Positions 20,225-28,713 of a DNA stretch of 64,000 bases are shown here, piece by piece. The notes below the pieces were generated by a model, which saw nothing but the letters and a program-made list of their open reading frames with translations, did not search any database and was not told the DNA's origin. The stretch covers positions 248,001 through 312,000 of the forward strand of contig JNKJ01000003.1 of the NCBI GenBank assembly GCA_000702025.1, written 5' to 3'. Source of the stretch: Blautia schinkii DSM 10518 (GTDB lineage: Bacteria > Bacillota > Clostridia > Lachnospirales > Lachnospiraceae). Position numbers and translations under genes: made by a program. Every line of letters starts with the position of its first letter. Positions within the stretch are counted from its first letter, which is position 1.

Positions 20225-21544
20225 TTAGTAGATAATAGAATCCTGTTCGCTCTGAAGTAATTCCATTGCATCCTGATCTACCGAGATTTCAAATGCATTT
20301 GCGTAGGTAGTAGATACTAAGCTGCCATATACTGCTGAATAAGCGCCTGCAATGTTTGGTGCGGTAATATCTGTTCCGTTGGCTTTCAGAACATCAAACG
20401 GGTTTGTTGCGAAATAGCTCAGGAATTTGTTATCTTTATTTTCTGTGATGGCCGGGTCTTCCCATAATTCGGTACGAATCGGGTCAAATCCAAGAACTTC
20501 CCATTCATAGGTACAGCCTTCTTTAGAAAGTTTCGCAAATGCGAGGAAGTCTTTTGCAAGCTCTTCATTTTCTGTGCCTTTGATTACAGATGTACCGGTA
20601 CCGCCCTGGAGAACTGCACGAACATCGCCTTCGTTCCATACAGGAATCGGATGGATAGCAATTTTGCCCTTCAGGTCCGGACAGTAGTCTGTAAATCTTC
20701 CCATGTACCACAGAGGCATGGTAAGGGATGCTACATCACCGTTGTTGAGATGGCCGTACCACTCTTCTTTATGTACACCGCCGCCAGGAGCGATTTCACA
20801 AACGCCTTCCTCTAAGAGGCCTCTGATAAAGTTGATCACATCTGCATGTTCCTGTGTTGCAAGGCTTGGATTTCCTTCTTCGTCTACATACTGGCCGCCT
20901 TTTTCAAGGAGCATAGCCTGCGGAAGGAAGAGGTCGTTTGTCTCAACCGCAAACATCGGTTTGCCTGTAGCTTCCAGAACTTTTCTTCCTGCTTCTGCGT
21001 AATCTTCCCAGGTTACGATTGTGGTAGGATCTACGCCTGCTTCATTCATGATGTCCATGTTATAGTAGGTAACAGTTTCACCAAGATGGAAGTCTACACC
21101 GTAGTAATTGCCTTCCGGGTCTCCATACATGCTGACACGTGATAAAACAATGTCGTCTTTGTAAGGCTCTACTGCTTCGTTGATCGGAAGCAGATATCCG
21201 TCTTTTAAGAATGAGCCGTAATATCCAATCTCAACGTCTGCCATATCCGGAGCGCCGTCGCCGGACTGACATGCGATCAGAAGTTTGCTGTGCATAGGCT
21301 GGGATTCACCGGATGTAACCGTAAGGTTGATCGCTCTGTCCGGGTTCTGCTCATTCCATACATCTGCCATTGTGGTCCAGAAGTCTACGTGCAGTTCCTG
21401 GAAGGTCCAGAAATCCATTTCCGTAGCTCCGTCAACAAATGTGTTCTTTCCCTGTGTGGATGCATCGTCGGCTGCGCTTACGCTCAGCGCTGATCCTAAT
21501 ACCATTACAGATGCAAGTGTTCCAGCAACTAATTTCTTCATCAT
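20225..21544 (-). CDS. Extracellular sugar-binding protein of ABC importer
   Basis: This 439-residue family 1-type solute-binding protein heads the arabinoxylan operon. The N-terminus is a clear signal peptide (KKLVAGTLASVMVLGSALSVSAAD) but has no cysteine. The usual Gram-positive lipobox is therefore missing, and the mature protein would be released or stay anchored by an uncleaved signal. The start follows AGGAGG by 8 bases. The mature part reads typically (FWTFQELHVDFWTTMADVWNEQNPDR, then the C-lobe). Ligands are probably arabinoxylo-oligosaccharides, by context. The promoter upstream carries the palindromic operator shared with the esterases. Confidence 0.9.
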   Translation of the reverse strand: MMKKLVAGTLASVMVLGSALSVSAADDASTQGKNTFVDGATEMDFWTFQELHVDFWTTMADVWNEQNPDRAINLTVTSGESQPMHSKLLIACQSGDGAPDMADVEIGYYGSFLKDGYLLPINEAVEPYKDDIVLSRVSMYGDPEGNYYGVDFHLGETVTYYNMDIMNEAGVDPTTIVTWEDYAEAGRKVLEATGKPMFAVETNDLFLPQAMLLEKGGQYVDEEGNPSLATQEHADVINFIRGLLEEGVCEIAPGGGVHKEEWYGHLNNGDVASLTMPLWYMGRFTDYCPDLKGKIAIHPIPVWNEGDVRAVLQGGTGTSVIKGTENEELAKDFLAFAKLSKEGCTYEWEVLGFDPIRTELWEDPAITENKDNKFLSYFATNPFDVLKANGTDITAPNIAGAYSAVYGSLVSTTYANAFEISVDQDAMELLQSEQDSIIY

Positions 21545-21635
21545 ATTAAATTCCTCCTTTTATTTAGGTTTTGCGGTAACTGTTCACCAGTTTGTTTCCT
21601 GCTGTACATCCGCGGTTCCGTTTCTCTGTATCTTT

Positions 21636-21664
21636 AGATTAACGTTAATTCACTATTTTGTCAA
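21636..21664 (-). promoter_or_regulatory. Promoter and LacI-type operator of the arabinoxylan operon
   Basis: On the minus strand TTGACA (21664-21659), a 17-base spacer and TAATCT (21641-21636) form the promoter. The palindrome ATTAACGTTAAT (21638-21649) overlaps the -10 box. Position and symmetry fit a LacI-family operator that blocks polymerase. About 110 bases around this site are closely similar to the region upstream of the esterase gene at 23308, suggesting a duplicated promoter. Confidence 0.8.
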
Positions 21665-21754
21665 TACTGTTTTTGTGTTTTTCCGTCATTTTGTCAGTTT
21701 GTCACAACATCACAGGTCTATTTTTATGCATTATGTAACTGCACGTTATATCTC

Positions 21755-23101
21755 TTATTTCGCAGCGAAAGCATCTGGATTCCACAGATAGTCTTTTGCA
21801 TAAGTAGCGAACAATTGATTCCAGGTATTAAAGTCATGTCCGCCTGCTACTTCCAGGTATACACCATTAGGAACACGGTTGTAGAATGCTTCCACGTTCT
21901 CTTCGGAAAGATCAGCTGCCGGTAAGTCATGGTTTCCCTGACCTCCAAATACATAGATATCCTGCAGATTCTCTTCCGGAACAGGCATATCCGGTTCACG
22001 TTCACCGATATTCTGGTCAATAACGTTAACCATACCGCCACTCCAGACGCCGTAGTATTTAAAGAGATCAGCCATATCACTTGCCATGATTCTGGATGTT
22101 ATGGAACCGCCCATTGATAATCCGGAGAAAGAACGGTTTTCTGCACCATCAGCAACATTATAGTTATCTTCTACAAATTTAATGATTTCAGGTATATTTT
22201 TGTTTCCTTCGCCTAAATATCCGGGTGTGCTGGTGGAAGAAGCCATTGTTGTTACAACAATCGCCGGCTCGGTCTCACCATCCGCAATCAGGTTATCCAT
22301 AATATGCGGAACGCTGCCGATGTTCAGCCAGTCGGATGCATCCTGTCCGCTGCCGTGCTGCAGATAGATCGTTTTGTACGGTTCTTCTCTTTCTGCATCG
22401 TAGCTTGGCGGAAGATATACGCCTAAATAACGTTTCTCAGGTGCGTTTTCTCCTTCGTTGATCTCTGCCGGAAGTTCTACATAACTCCAGGATCCATGGT
22501 CAATGTCTTCTCTAGGAACTTCAATATCACGTGCTGCGAGTGGTTCGAAATCGCCCATAGTTTCTGCATCATAATGTACATAAACAGGATTGAAGTTACG
22601 GCGGTCAGATTCTTCAAGACAGTCTGCCGGATATTTCGGAGCATATGGATTCGCCGGGTCAATGAGCCAGTCGCCTCCAACTTCGTCCACACCGTTTACG
22701 GTGAACCAATACTGATTGGCGCCTGCTGTGATAGGTACTTCGATCATCCAGTAACCATCTGCAACTTCTTCCATTTCCTCATCATAGGAACCGGCTCCGC
22801 GCATCATGCCTGGTTTGTATTCAAACGGTGAATATTTTGTTGTATCGCTCTGGTCTTCCCAGTTCTGCAGCGCCATATCCCCGTGGAACTGTACACTTTC
22901 CGCATCCTCGTCTTTATAAACAAACCGAGCCATATAACCAGTTGGAGAATCTTCACTTTTCGTAACTGTCGGCCCAAGCACCTCTTCCCAATTTGTTGCT
23001 GCTTCGTCTGCCGGTGTAGATTCTGCCGCCGCTGCCGACACCGGAACACTCATACACATCACTGCTGCCATTGTCAATGCATAAAATTTTTTGTTAAACA
23101 T
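21755..23101 (-). CDS. Secreted esterase, alpha/beta hydrolase with N-terminal E-set domain (CE1-like)
   Basis: This 448-residue secreted protein has a signal peptide (MFNKKFYALTMAAVMCMSVPVSAAAAE), an N-terminal immunoglobulin-like/CBM48-type domain (about 55-150) and a PF00756-type esterase domain. The nucleophile is S329 in GLSMGG, the oxyanion segment is YLQHGSGQDASDW, and a probable catalytic His lies in AGGHDFNTWNQLF near the C-terminus. This layout is that of feruloyl or acetyl-xylan esterases of CE1. It would remove ester decorations outside the cell before import. A close paralogue lies directly upstream at 23308. Confidence 0.88.
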   Translation of the reverse strand: MFNKKFYALTMAAVMCMSVPVSAAAAESTPADEAATNWEEVLGPTVTKSEDSPTGYMARFVYKDEDAESVQFHGDMALQNWEDQSDTTKYSPFEYKPGMMRGAGSYDEEMEEVADGYWMIEVPITAGANQYWFTVNGVDEVGGDWLIDPANPYAPKYPADCLEESDRRNFNPVYVHYDAETMGDFEPLAARDIEVPREDIDHGSWSYVELPAEINEGENAPEKRYLGVYLPPSYDAEREEPYKTIYLQHGSGQDASDWLNIGSVPHIMDNLIADGETEPAIVVTTMASSTSTPGYLGEGNKNIPEIIKFVEDNYNVADGAENRSFSGLSMGGSITSRIMASDMADLFKYYGVWSGGMVNVIDQNIGEREPDMPVPEENLQDIYVFGGQGNHDLPAADLSEENVEAFYNRVPNGVYLEVAGGHDFNTWNQLFATYAKDYLWNPDAFAAK

Positions 23102-23282
23102 AGTAATACCTCCTCAAATTTATCTTTTGTATTGTGTGAATTTTCTTTTTGCTACCTTTTCCCCATTATTAAGTTTTGCTCTATTATATACCACTCTCTG
23201 TTTGCAGCACCTCCCGTTTAATCATCATATTGTCATCAATCACCTCCCTCCTAAAGCATTTCATCCTGTTACATTGTATTGT

Positions 23283-23300
23283 TTGATTAACGTTAATCAA
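23283..23300. promoter_or_regulatory. LacI-type operator upstream of the first esterase gene
   Basis: TTGATTAACGTTAATCAA is a perfect 18-bp palindrome sharing the TTAACGTTAA core with three other sites in the window. It lies 182 bases upstream of the esterase start at 23101, in the short gap after the second esterase gene. On the minus strand its first six bases (TTGATT) could act as a -35 box with TACAAT 16 bases on, so a bound repressor would block an internal promoter. Confidence 0.75.
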
Positions 23301-23307
23301 CTATTTA

Positions 23308-24645
23308 TTATTTTCCAGTGAAAGCATCTGGCTGCCACAAGTAGTCTCTCGCGTAAGTAGTAAACAGCTGACACCAGGTATTGAAATCATGTCCGCCTGC
23401 AACCTTCAGGTATGCGCTGTTTGGAGCTTTATTGTAAAATGCTTCTAAGGCATCATCAGGAACATTGCTTCTCTCTGTATCGTTGTTGCCCTGCCCGATG
23501 AAGATGCAGAGATCCTGCATATGTTCTTCCGGAACGATCACCTCAGGCTCGCGCTCGCCAACTGTCTGACCGATCAGTTCCTGGATACCACCGCTCCATA
23601 CGCCGTAGTATTTAAAAAGGTCATAATATTCGCTGGCCATGATTCCGGTGGTTGCCCGGGCGCCGCTTGATAATCCTGAAAAAGAGCGGTTTTCTGCGCC
23701 AGCAGCTACATTGTAGTTGTCTTCAACAAATTTAACGATTGCAGGTAAGTTTTTATACCCTTCTCCTAAATAACCAGGTGCATCACTCATCGTACACATA
23801 GTTGATACAACAACTGCCGGTTCTGTCTGACCATCAGCGATCAGGTTATCCATAATATGCGGAACACTGCCGATATTCATCCAGTCGGATGCGTCCTGTC
23901 CACCGCCATGCTGCAGATAGATGGTCTTGTATGGCTCTTCTCTTTCCGCATCGTAGCTTGGGGGAAGATAAACGCCTGCATAGCGTTTCTCAGGTGGATT
24001 CTCTCCCTCATTGATTTCTGCCGGAAGTTCTACATAACTCCAGGAGCCATGTTCGATTCCTTCTCTTGGGACCTCAATGTCACGCGCTGCCATAGGTGCG
24101 AAATCTCCCATGGTTTCCGGGTCATAATGCACATATAAAGGATTGAAATTACGGCGGTCAACTTCTAAAAGGCCATCCTCCGGATAAATGGGCGCGTATG
24201 GATTCGCCGGGTCGATCAGCCAGTCGGAACCAACCTCGTCCACACCGTTTACAGTGAACCAATACTGATTCGCTCCTGCTGTCACAGGTACTTCGATCAT
24301 CCAGTACCCGTCTGACACTTCCTTCATTTCCTCGTCATAGGAGCCTGCACCACGCATCATACCAGGTTTGTATTCAAAGGGAGTATATACGTTCGTGTCA
24401 CTTAAATCCTCCCAATTCTGCAGCGCCATATCTCCATGGAATTGTACGCTTTCTGCCGTCTCATCTTTGTAAACAAACCGGGCCATGTAGCCGGTGGGGG
24501 AATCTTCGCTCTTCGTAACTGTAGGTCCAAGCACCTCTTCCCAATTTGTTGCTGCTTCATCTGCAGGTGTGGATTCCGCTGCTACCGGAACACACACACA
24601 CATCACTGCTGCCATTGCCAATGCATAAACTTTTTTAGATACCAT
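23308..24645 (-). CDS. Secreted esterase, tandem paralogue (CE1-like)
   Basis: This 445-residue paralogue of the esterase at 21755 is nearly identical through the N-terminal domain and the linker around DWLIDPANPYAP. The signal peptide is MVSKKVYALAMAAVMCVCVPVAAE. The nucleophile is S326, but the elbow reads GLSSGARATT instead of GLSMGGSIT, and the segment before the acid differs (GQGNNDTERS versus GQGNHDLPAA). Both still keep GxSxG and the GGHDFNTW histidine. The changes cluster around the active site, which suggests a shift in ester specificity after duplication. It has its own operator-bearing promoter. Confidence 0.88.
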   Translation of the reverse strand: MVSKKVYALAMAAVMCVCVPVAAESTPADEAATNWEEVLGPTVTKSEDSPTGYMARFVYKDETAESVQFHGDMALQNWEDLSDTNVYTPFEYKPGMMRGAGSYDEEMKEVSDGYWMIEVPVTAGANQYWFTVNGVDEVGSDWLIDPANPYAPIYPEDGLLEVDRRNFNPLYVHYDPETMGDFAPMAARDIEVPREGIEHGSWSYVELPAEINEGENPPEKRYAGVYLPPSYDAEREEPYKTIYLQHGGGQDASDWMNIGSVPHIMDNLIADGQTEPAVVVSTMCTMSDAPGYLGEGYKNLPAIVKFVEDNYNVAAGAENRSFSGLSSGARATTGIMASEYYDLFKYYGVWSGGIQELIGQTVGEREPEVIVPEEHMQDLCIFIGQGNNDTERSNVPDDALEAFYNKAPNSAYLKVAGGHDFNTWCQLFTTYARDYLWQPDAFTGK

Positions 24646-24697
24646 ACTTACCTCCTTGATTTTGTCCTAATTAATTGTTTTCCGTTTTCTTGTACCG

Positions 24698-24728
24698 TTA
24701 GATTAACGTTAATCTAATATTTTGTCAA
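24698..24728 (-). promoter_or_regulatory. Promoter and 20-bp LacI-type operator of the second esterase gene
   Basis: On the minus strand TTGACA (24728-24723), a 17-base spacer and TAATCT (24705-24700) form the promoter. The perfect 20-bp palindrome TTAGATTAACGTTAATCTAA (24698-24717) covers the spacer and -10 box. It is the most extensive of the four sites and lies 160 bases from the divergent LacI gene, so it may also mediate autoregulation. Confidence 0.85.
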
Positions 24729-24806
24729 TACTGTTTTTACGCTTTTCCGTCATTTTGTCACTTTAGCACAATATTGCGGCACTATTTTTATGCACTATGT
24801 TCTCTC

Positions 24807-24835
24807 TTGCTTTTTAGTGGTGGGTCAGGTAAAAT
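24807..24835 (+). promoter_or_regulatory. Candidate promoter of the LacI-family gene
   Basis: TTGCTT (24807-24812), a 17-base spacer and TAAAAT (24830-24835) lie 42 bases before the start codon, which is preceded by AAGGAG. No palindrome of the TTAACGTTAA type lies inside this promoter. The nearest is at 24698-24717. Confidence 0.5.
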
Positions 24836-24876
24836 ATAGATAATACATATCAAAAACCAAACAAGGAGATTTACCA

Positions 24877-25905
24877 ATGGAGTCTAAAAACAAACGTATC
24901 ACATTGAAGGACATCGCCGATGCATGCGGATATTCCGTAAATACCATATCCCGGGCGCTCCGAAACGATACGCGGCTTCCGGCCGAAACGATTTCCAGAA
25001 TACAGACTACCGCCACTGAACTTGGCTATATTCGCAATGTTGCTGCTTCCTCTCTCCGTTCCGGACAGACCAACCTGATCGTAGCTATTATCGATGATAT
25101 TCAGAACCCATACTACTCCGAAATGCTAGCGCAGATTGCCCGAAAGCTCCGATCATATGATTATCATCTTTTTATTTTGTGTACCCAATTTCAGGGAATG
25201 CATGACGCTGATGCACTTTCTCTTGTCATTTCCTATAATGTCAGCGGGATTTTTCTCTTTCCGCGAGCCGAGAGCCATTATATGATACAAACCATTAATC
25301 AGAACCATATCCCTCTTGTTTTCATCGGCCGTGAACTTCCCAACAGGACCAATGATGTTGTGCGATGCAATGACTACCAGGGTGGTTATCTGGCAGGGAA
25401 GTCTCTGATCAAGCAAGGGCATCGCAGTTTTGCCTTTTTATCCGGCCCATGGAACAGTGCTTCTCAAGTGCTCCGTTACAACGGTTTTATGCAGGCACTG
25501 GCTGAATCCAGTATGAGCGCCGACAATGTCAGAGAAATATCGTACGAGGCTTTTCAGGATGCTATTCTTACCGGTTCGCTGAAAAAACTGCTGATTCCGG
25601 TGGACTATACCGCCATCTGCGGATTCAGTGACCTGCTTGCCTATTCCGCTATGAATACGCTTTTGGAAAATGGTTATAACATCCCGGAAGATGTATCTAT
25701 CATAGGCTTCGACCACCTGCGCCAGAGCCTGCCTCATCTGCTGCCGCTGTCAAGTATTTCCTATACCGCAAGCGAGCCCATTGCCGATGAAGCCGTGGAT
25801 CTTATGGTCAGCCGCATCAAAAATCCGGATATGGATATCCGGTCGAAAATCCTCTCTGTCAAGCTCTATGACGAAGGGACGATTGGGGCAGTACCGCAAA
25901 AATAA
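24877..25905 (+). CDS. LacI-family transcriptional regulator, probable arabinoxylan repressor
   Basis: This 342-residue regulator has the LacI helix-turn-helix (RITLKDIADACGYSVNTISRAL, residues 7-28), the hinge helix (NVAASSLRSGQTN) and a periplasmic-binding-like effector domain. It is divergent from the esterase and transporter genes. LacI proteins bind short perfect palindromes with a central CG, exactly the form of the four sites seen here, so it is the best candidate for controlling the arabinoxylan operon, both esterases and the distant GH51 gene. The inducer is probably an imported oligosaccharide or a pentose. A strong terminator follows. Confidence 0.92.
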   Translation: MESKNKRITLKDIADACGYSVNTISRALRNDTRLPAETISRIQTTATELGYIRNVAASSLRSGQTNLIVAIIDDIQNPYYSEMLAQIARKLRSYDYHLFILCTQFQGMHDADALSLVISYNVSGIFLFPRAESHYMIQTINQNHIPLVFIGRELPNRTNDVVRCNDYQGGYLAGKSLIKQGHRSFAFLSGPWNSASQVLRYNGFMQALAESSMSADNVREISYEAFQDAILTGSLKKLLIPVDYTAICGFSDLLAYSAMNTLLENGYNIPEDVSIIGFDHLRQSLPHLLPLSSISYTASEPIADEAVDLMVSRIKNPDMDIRSKILSVKLYDEGTIGAVPQK

Positions 25906-25915
25906 TCGCAGACGA

Positions 25916-25951
25916 AAAAAATCGAGACCTCCAAAGAAGTCTCGATTTTTT
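25916..25951. terminator. Bidirectional terminator after the LacI-family gene
   Basis: AAAAAATCGAGAC (25916-25928) pairs perfectly with GTCTCGATTTTTT (25939-25951) around a 10-base loop, flanked by A- and T-tracts. It serves both the LacI gene and the convergent DUF3798 transporter operon. Confidence 0.88.
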
Positions 25952-26003
25952 ATTTTATACGAAAATACGTTTTACTTTCATACTTTCTAAATTTGCTGTC
26001 TTA

Positions 26004-26504
26004 TCAGATATCGCCCAGGCCTTCAAAACCATCCGTACCAAGGTCATCCACCGGAGTATCCGTTTCAGTATCAGACGGCTCCTCTTCCTCAGGTTCCTCC
26101 ACGATCGTCTGCACAAACTCAGACAGATACGCCTCCTCGGGAAGGTCTGCAAGCAGCGCCGGAATATTGATGATCACACCGTCCATACTCTGTGGCAGCT
26201 TCACCTTAAACTCCTTAGTAGTAGGCTCATCCCCCTTGTTCTCAGTAATCTCAAGGGTCATTTTAAAGTTTGCGCCCATCCAGGAAGCCATGCCTCGCTC
26301 ATCTGCTTTGAGCTTGGCGGCCCTCTCTTCTTTCACATAAACATCTACTCTATAAGGGTTGGCATAAGTCTTTCCCTCATACTCCATTGCCACGTTATCA
26401 AAGTAAACCGTATGGCCTCTGCCAATCACCATCATAGCAGCCGCAATTACAAGAAGGACAACAACTGCCAGGACTCTGATCAGAATCGTCTTTTTCTTAT
26501 TCAT
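26004..26504 (-). CDS. Small membrane-anchored protein of the DUF3798 transporter operon (DUF6672-like)
   Basis: This protein of about 166 residues has one N-terminal transmembrane helix (TILIRVLAVVVLLVIAAAMMVIG) and an extracytoplasmic domain of about 100 residues (HTVYFDNVAMEYEGKTYANPYRVDVYV...). An acidic, Glu/Asp/Thr-rich tail follows. I recall this family accompanying DUF3798 transporters, but its role is unknown. The codon at 26504 is preferred because GGGG lies 9 bases upstream. The gene overlaps the upstream permease stop. It may be a transporter accessory or a substrate-presenting subunit. Confidence 0.75.
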   Translation of the reverse strand: MNKKKTILIRVLAVVVLLVIAAAMMVIGRGHTVYFDNVAMEYEGKTYANPYRVDVYVKEERAAKLKADERGMASWMGANFKMTLEITENKGDEPTTKEFKVKLPQSMDGVIINIPALLADLPEEAYLSEFVQTIVEEPEEEEPSDTETDTPVDDLGTDGFEGLGDI

Positions 26505-27633
26505 CTGCCTCATCCCCCTTCTGATCCGCTTTCAGCTGCTGGCCTGCTCTGCTCTTAATCCTACGTTTCTTCGTCTCGTACATGGTCAGGGCAACCGTAA
26601 TAACACCGTAGGATACGAACACACGGAAATACTCACCGATCATGGAGTCACCTGTAATCTTCGTACCTGTGGACGGCGCAACGATAAACATCAGATGGAA
26701 CAGAATTACGCCAAGAAATACATTCTTGATGGAGGCATGATCTACCGAAGCACCACCGATGAGCAACGCCGCGATACAAAACATACCAATCTGTGAATGA
26801 GCCGTGTAGGTCGGAAGATTACCCATGTTCTGAATATAAATAACCATACCGAAGCCTGCGAGCACGGTTGACATAACGATGGAAATAATACGTGTCCTCT
26901 CTACGTTGATACCTGCATCGCGTGCAACCTCCATGTCCTGGCCTACAGCTCTCATATCCTGGCCAAGCTTTGTCTTTTTGAACCATACAAAGAACAGACA
27001 CAGCACGCCCACAATGATAAAGGTCAGTACAGGAATCTTCACTCCCTTAATGGTAATACTCATAAGATTGTCAAGACACTGTCTCATATTCAGGAGACTT
27101 ACCGTATTACGGATACCATAGCCTCGGGGCAGCCTGATACTGGAATGTTTAATGGGAATGATCGGCCCCATCATATACAATACAACAAGCTGATATACAC
27201 CGTTGATAAAGAAGCTGATGATATAACTGGTGATCATCTCACGCCCCTTTGCCATATTCAGGACTTTTCCGCAGAAAATACCAAGCACGATGGAAATAGG
27301 GATGGAAATGATCATAGCAAGCACAACGCCTGGTATTCCGTAAATCTGCCAGTCGGCAACAAAAATAAGGCCAATCTCACCCGCCATCGCACCAAGCGTC
27401 ATACCAAAGTTCAGGCCCATACCTGCCATGATAGGAATCAGCAGGCACAGGATCAGGAACGTATTCCTTCCCATACGGGTCATAATCTCATTCAGCAGAT
27501 AACCCGGAGAAAATCCGGATACCGGAATACATACGGCACAGATTATGATAAACATAATCGGCACAGGATTATCGGATAGAAATCTCCGCAGCTTTTTTCC
27601 GAAACTCATTTGTGTTGTGGTATTATTTTTCAT
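26497..27633 (-). CDS. ABC transporter permease (RbsC/BPL family), second subunit
   Basis: This 378-residue polytopic permease belongs to the branched-chain amino acid/ribose (RbsC, XylH, NupP/NupQ) superfamily, with about 9-10 helices and the conserved TRIISIVMSTVLAGFGMVIYIQNMGN segment. It starts 4 bases inside the preceding permease gene. Two different permeases beside a double-domain ATPase suggest a heterodimeric channel, as in nucleoside importers. The substrate cannot be read from sequence. Confidence 0.88.
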   Translation of the reverse strand: MKNNTTTQMSFGKKLRRFLSDNPVPIMFIIICAVCIPVSGFSPGYLLNEIMTRMGRNTFLILCLLIPIMAGMGLNFGMTLGAMAGEIGLIFVADWQIYGIPGVVLAMIISIPISIVLGIFCGKVLNMAKGREMITSYIISFFINGVYQLVVLYMMGPIIPIKHSSIRLPRGYGIRNTVSLLNMRQCLDNLMSITIKGVKIPVLTFIIVGVLCLFFVWFKKTKLGQDMRAVGQDMEVARDAGINVERTRIISIVMSTVLAGFGMVIYIQNMGNLPTYTAHSQIGMFCIAALLIGGASVDHASIKNVFLGVILFHLMFIVAPSTGTKITGDSMIGEYFRVFVSYGVITVALTMYETKKRRIKSRAGQQLKADQKGDEADE

Positions 27634-28703
27634 TTCGAGCCCTCCGTCTTTCTGGTCAAAGCATACAGAATCATACCGTTAGAAACGATGATTCGGACAA
27701 CTTCGCTCACATCCATATGAATGATGGAGTTCATAACAGTCGGAGTCATGGTTACAATACCCTGGAACAGGAACGTACCAATGATCACATTAAGGATGGA
27801 TGCCTTGTTCACAGAAGCACCGCCGATAAGGATGGCAGATACCGCCGGAAGTGCCATATAAAACGGCGCCATATAAATCTGTACAAAGCCAAAGCCCTGC
27901 TCATAAACCAGGATACCGATAGCAGCCAGCCATGTGGACATGATAACAGAAATCATACGCATTTTATCTACATTAACGCCTGCCGCCTTTGCAAAGGTGG
28001 GGTTTGATCCCGCAGCCGTCATAGCTGTACCTGTCTTGGTGTGGAAAAATGCCCACACTGCCAGCGCCAGCACTGCAAAGAACAGAAGGTTGCCCACAGG
28101 TATGGAGAAGCTTCCGATCTTAATCTTCAGGAAGTTTGAAAGCACCTGTGCGTAATAGCCTTCCAGGGAAATGGTAGTACGCAGACCTTTTCCGGACAGT
28201 CCCCAAACCATATTCGGGGCATGGTAAGGAAGCAGGATCCACATCATACACATAAAGGATACCGCGGAGAAGCCCACGTAAGTAGCAATCATCATCTCGC
28301 CGCCCTTAATCTTATTCAAAAGCCAGCCGTAGCCGGTTCCCAGAATAAGCGCAAAAGGTGTTGCCAGTGCAATCGCCACAAAGAAGCTTAAGCCCCCGGT
28401 AAATCCAAATTCAATAGACAGGGTCGCACCCAAAAGTCCGGAAATAATTCCGAGAGGCAGACCGAAGTTTAAGCCGCATCCGGACTGTACCATAGGCACC
28501 ATTGCAAGTACCAGGATTGCATTCCATCCGAAACGGTTGATCACATTTGTTAACTGTGTAAATATATTTGCGCCCACAAAAGGAGACGCGATAAAGAGCA
28601 GCAGAAGGAAACCGGCAATAATCAGTCTCGGCAGGCCAAAGCTTTTGATCAAGCCCTGAATGCGTCCGCCTGCTGTCTTCTCTTCAGAAGTTTTAGCGTT
28701 CAT
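27630..28703 (-). CDS. ABC transporter permease (RbsC/BPL family), first subunit
   Basis: This 357-residue permease is a homologue of the downstream subunit, with matching motifs (MISVIMSTWLAAIGILVYEQGFGFVQIYMAP, AILIGGASVNKASILNVIIGTFLFQG). It follows the ATPase gene after 10 bases. Its 3' end overlaps the next permease by 4 bases. The two subunits probably form a heterodimer. Confidence 0.88.
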   Translation of the reverse strand: MNAKTSEEKTAGGRIQGLIKSFGLPRLIIAGFLLLLFIASPFVGANIFTQLTNVINRFGWNAILVLAMVPMVQSGCGLNFGLPLGIISGLLGATLSIEFGFTGGLSFFVAIALATPFALILGTGYGWLLNKIKGGEMMIATYVGFSAVSFMCMMWILLPYHAPNMVWGLSGKGLRTTISLEGYYAQVLSNFLKIKIGSFSIPVGNLLFFAVLALAVWAFFHTKTGTAMTAAGSNPTFAKAAGVNVDKMRMISVIMSTWLAAIGILVYEQGFGFVQIYMAPFYMALPAVSAILIGGASVNKASILNVIIGTFLFQGIVTMTPTVMNSIIHMDVSEVVRIIVSNGMILYALTRKTEGSK

Positions 28704-28713
28704 TTTATCCTCC

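Noticed and set aside
24877-25905. Catabolite control protein CcpA
   Set aside because: It is LacI-family, but the palindromes nearby (TTAACGTTAA) are not cre-like, and its divergent position points to a local repressor.
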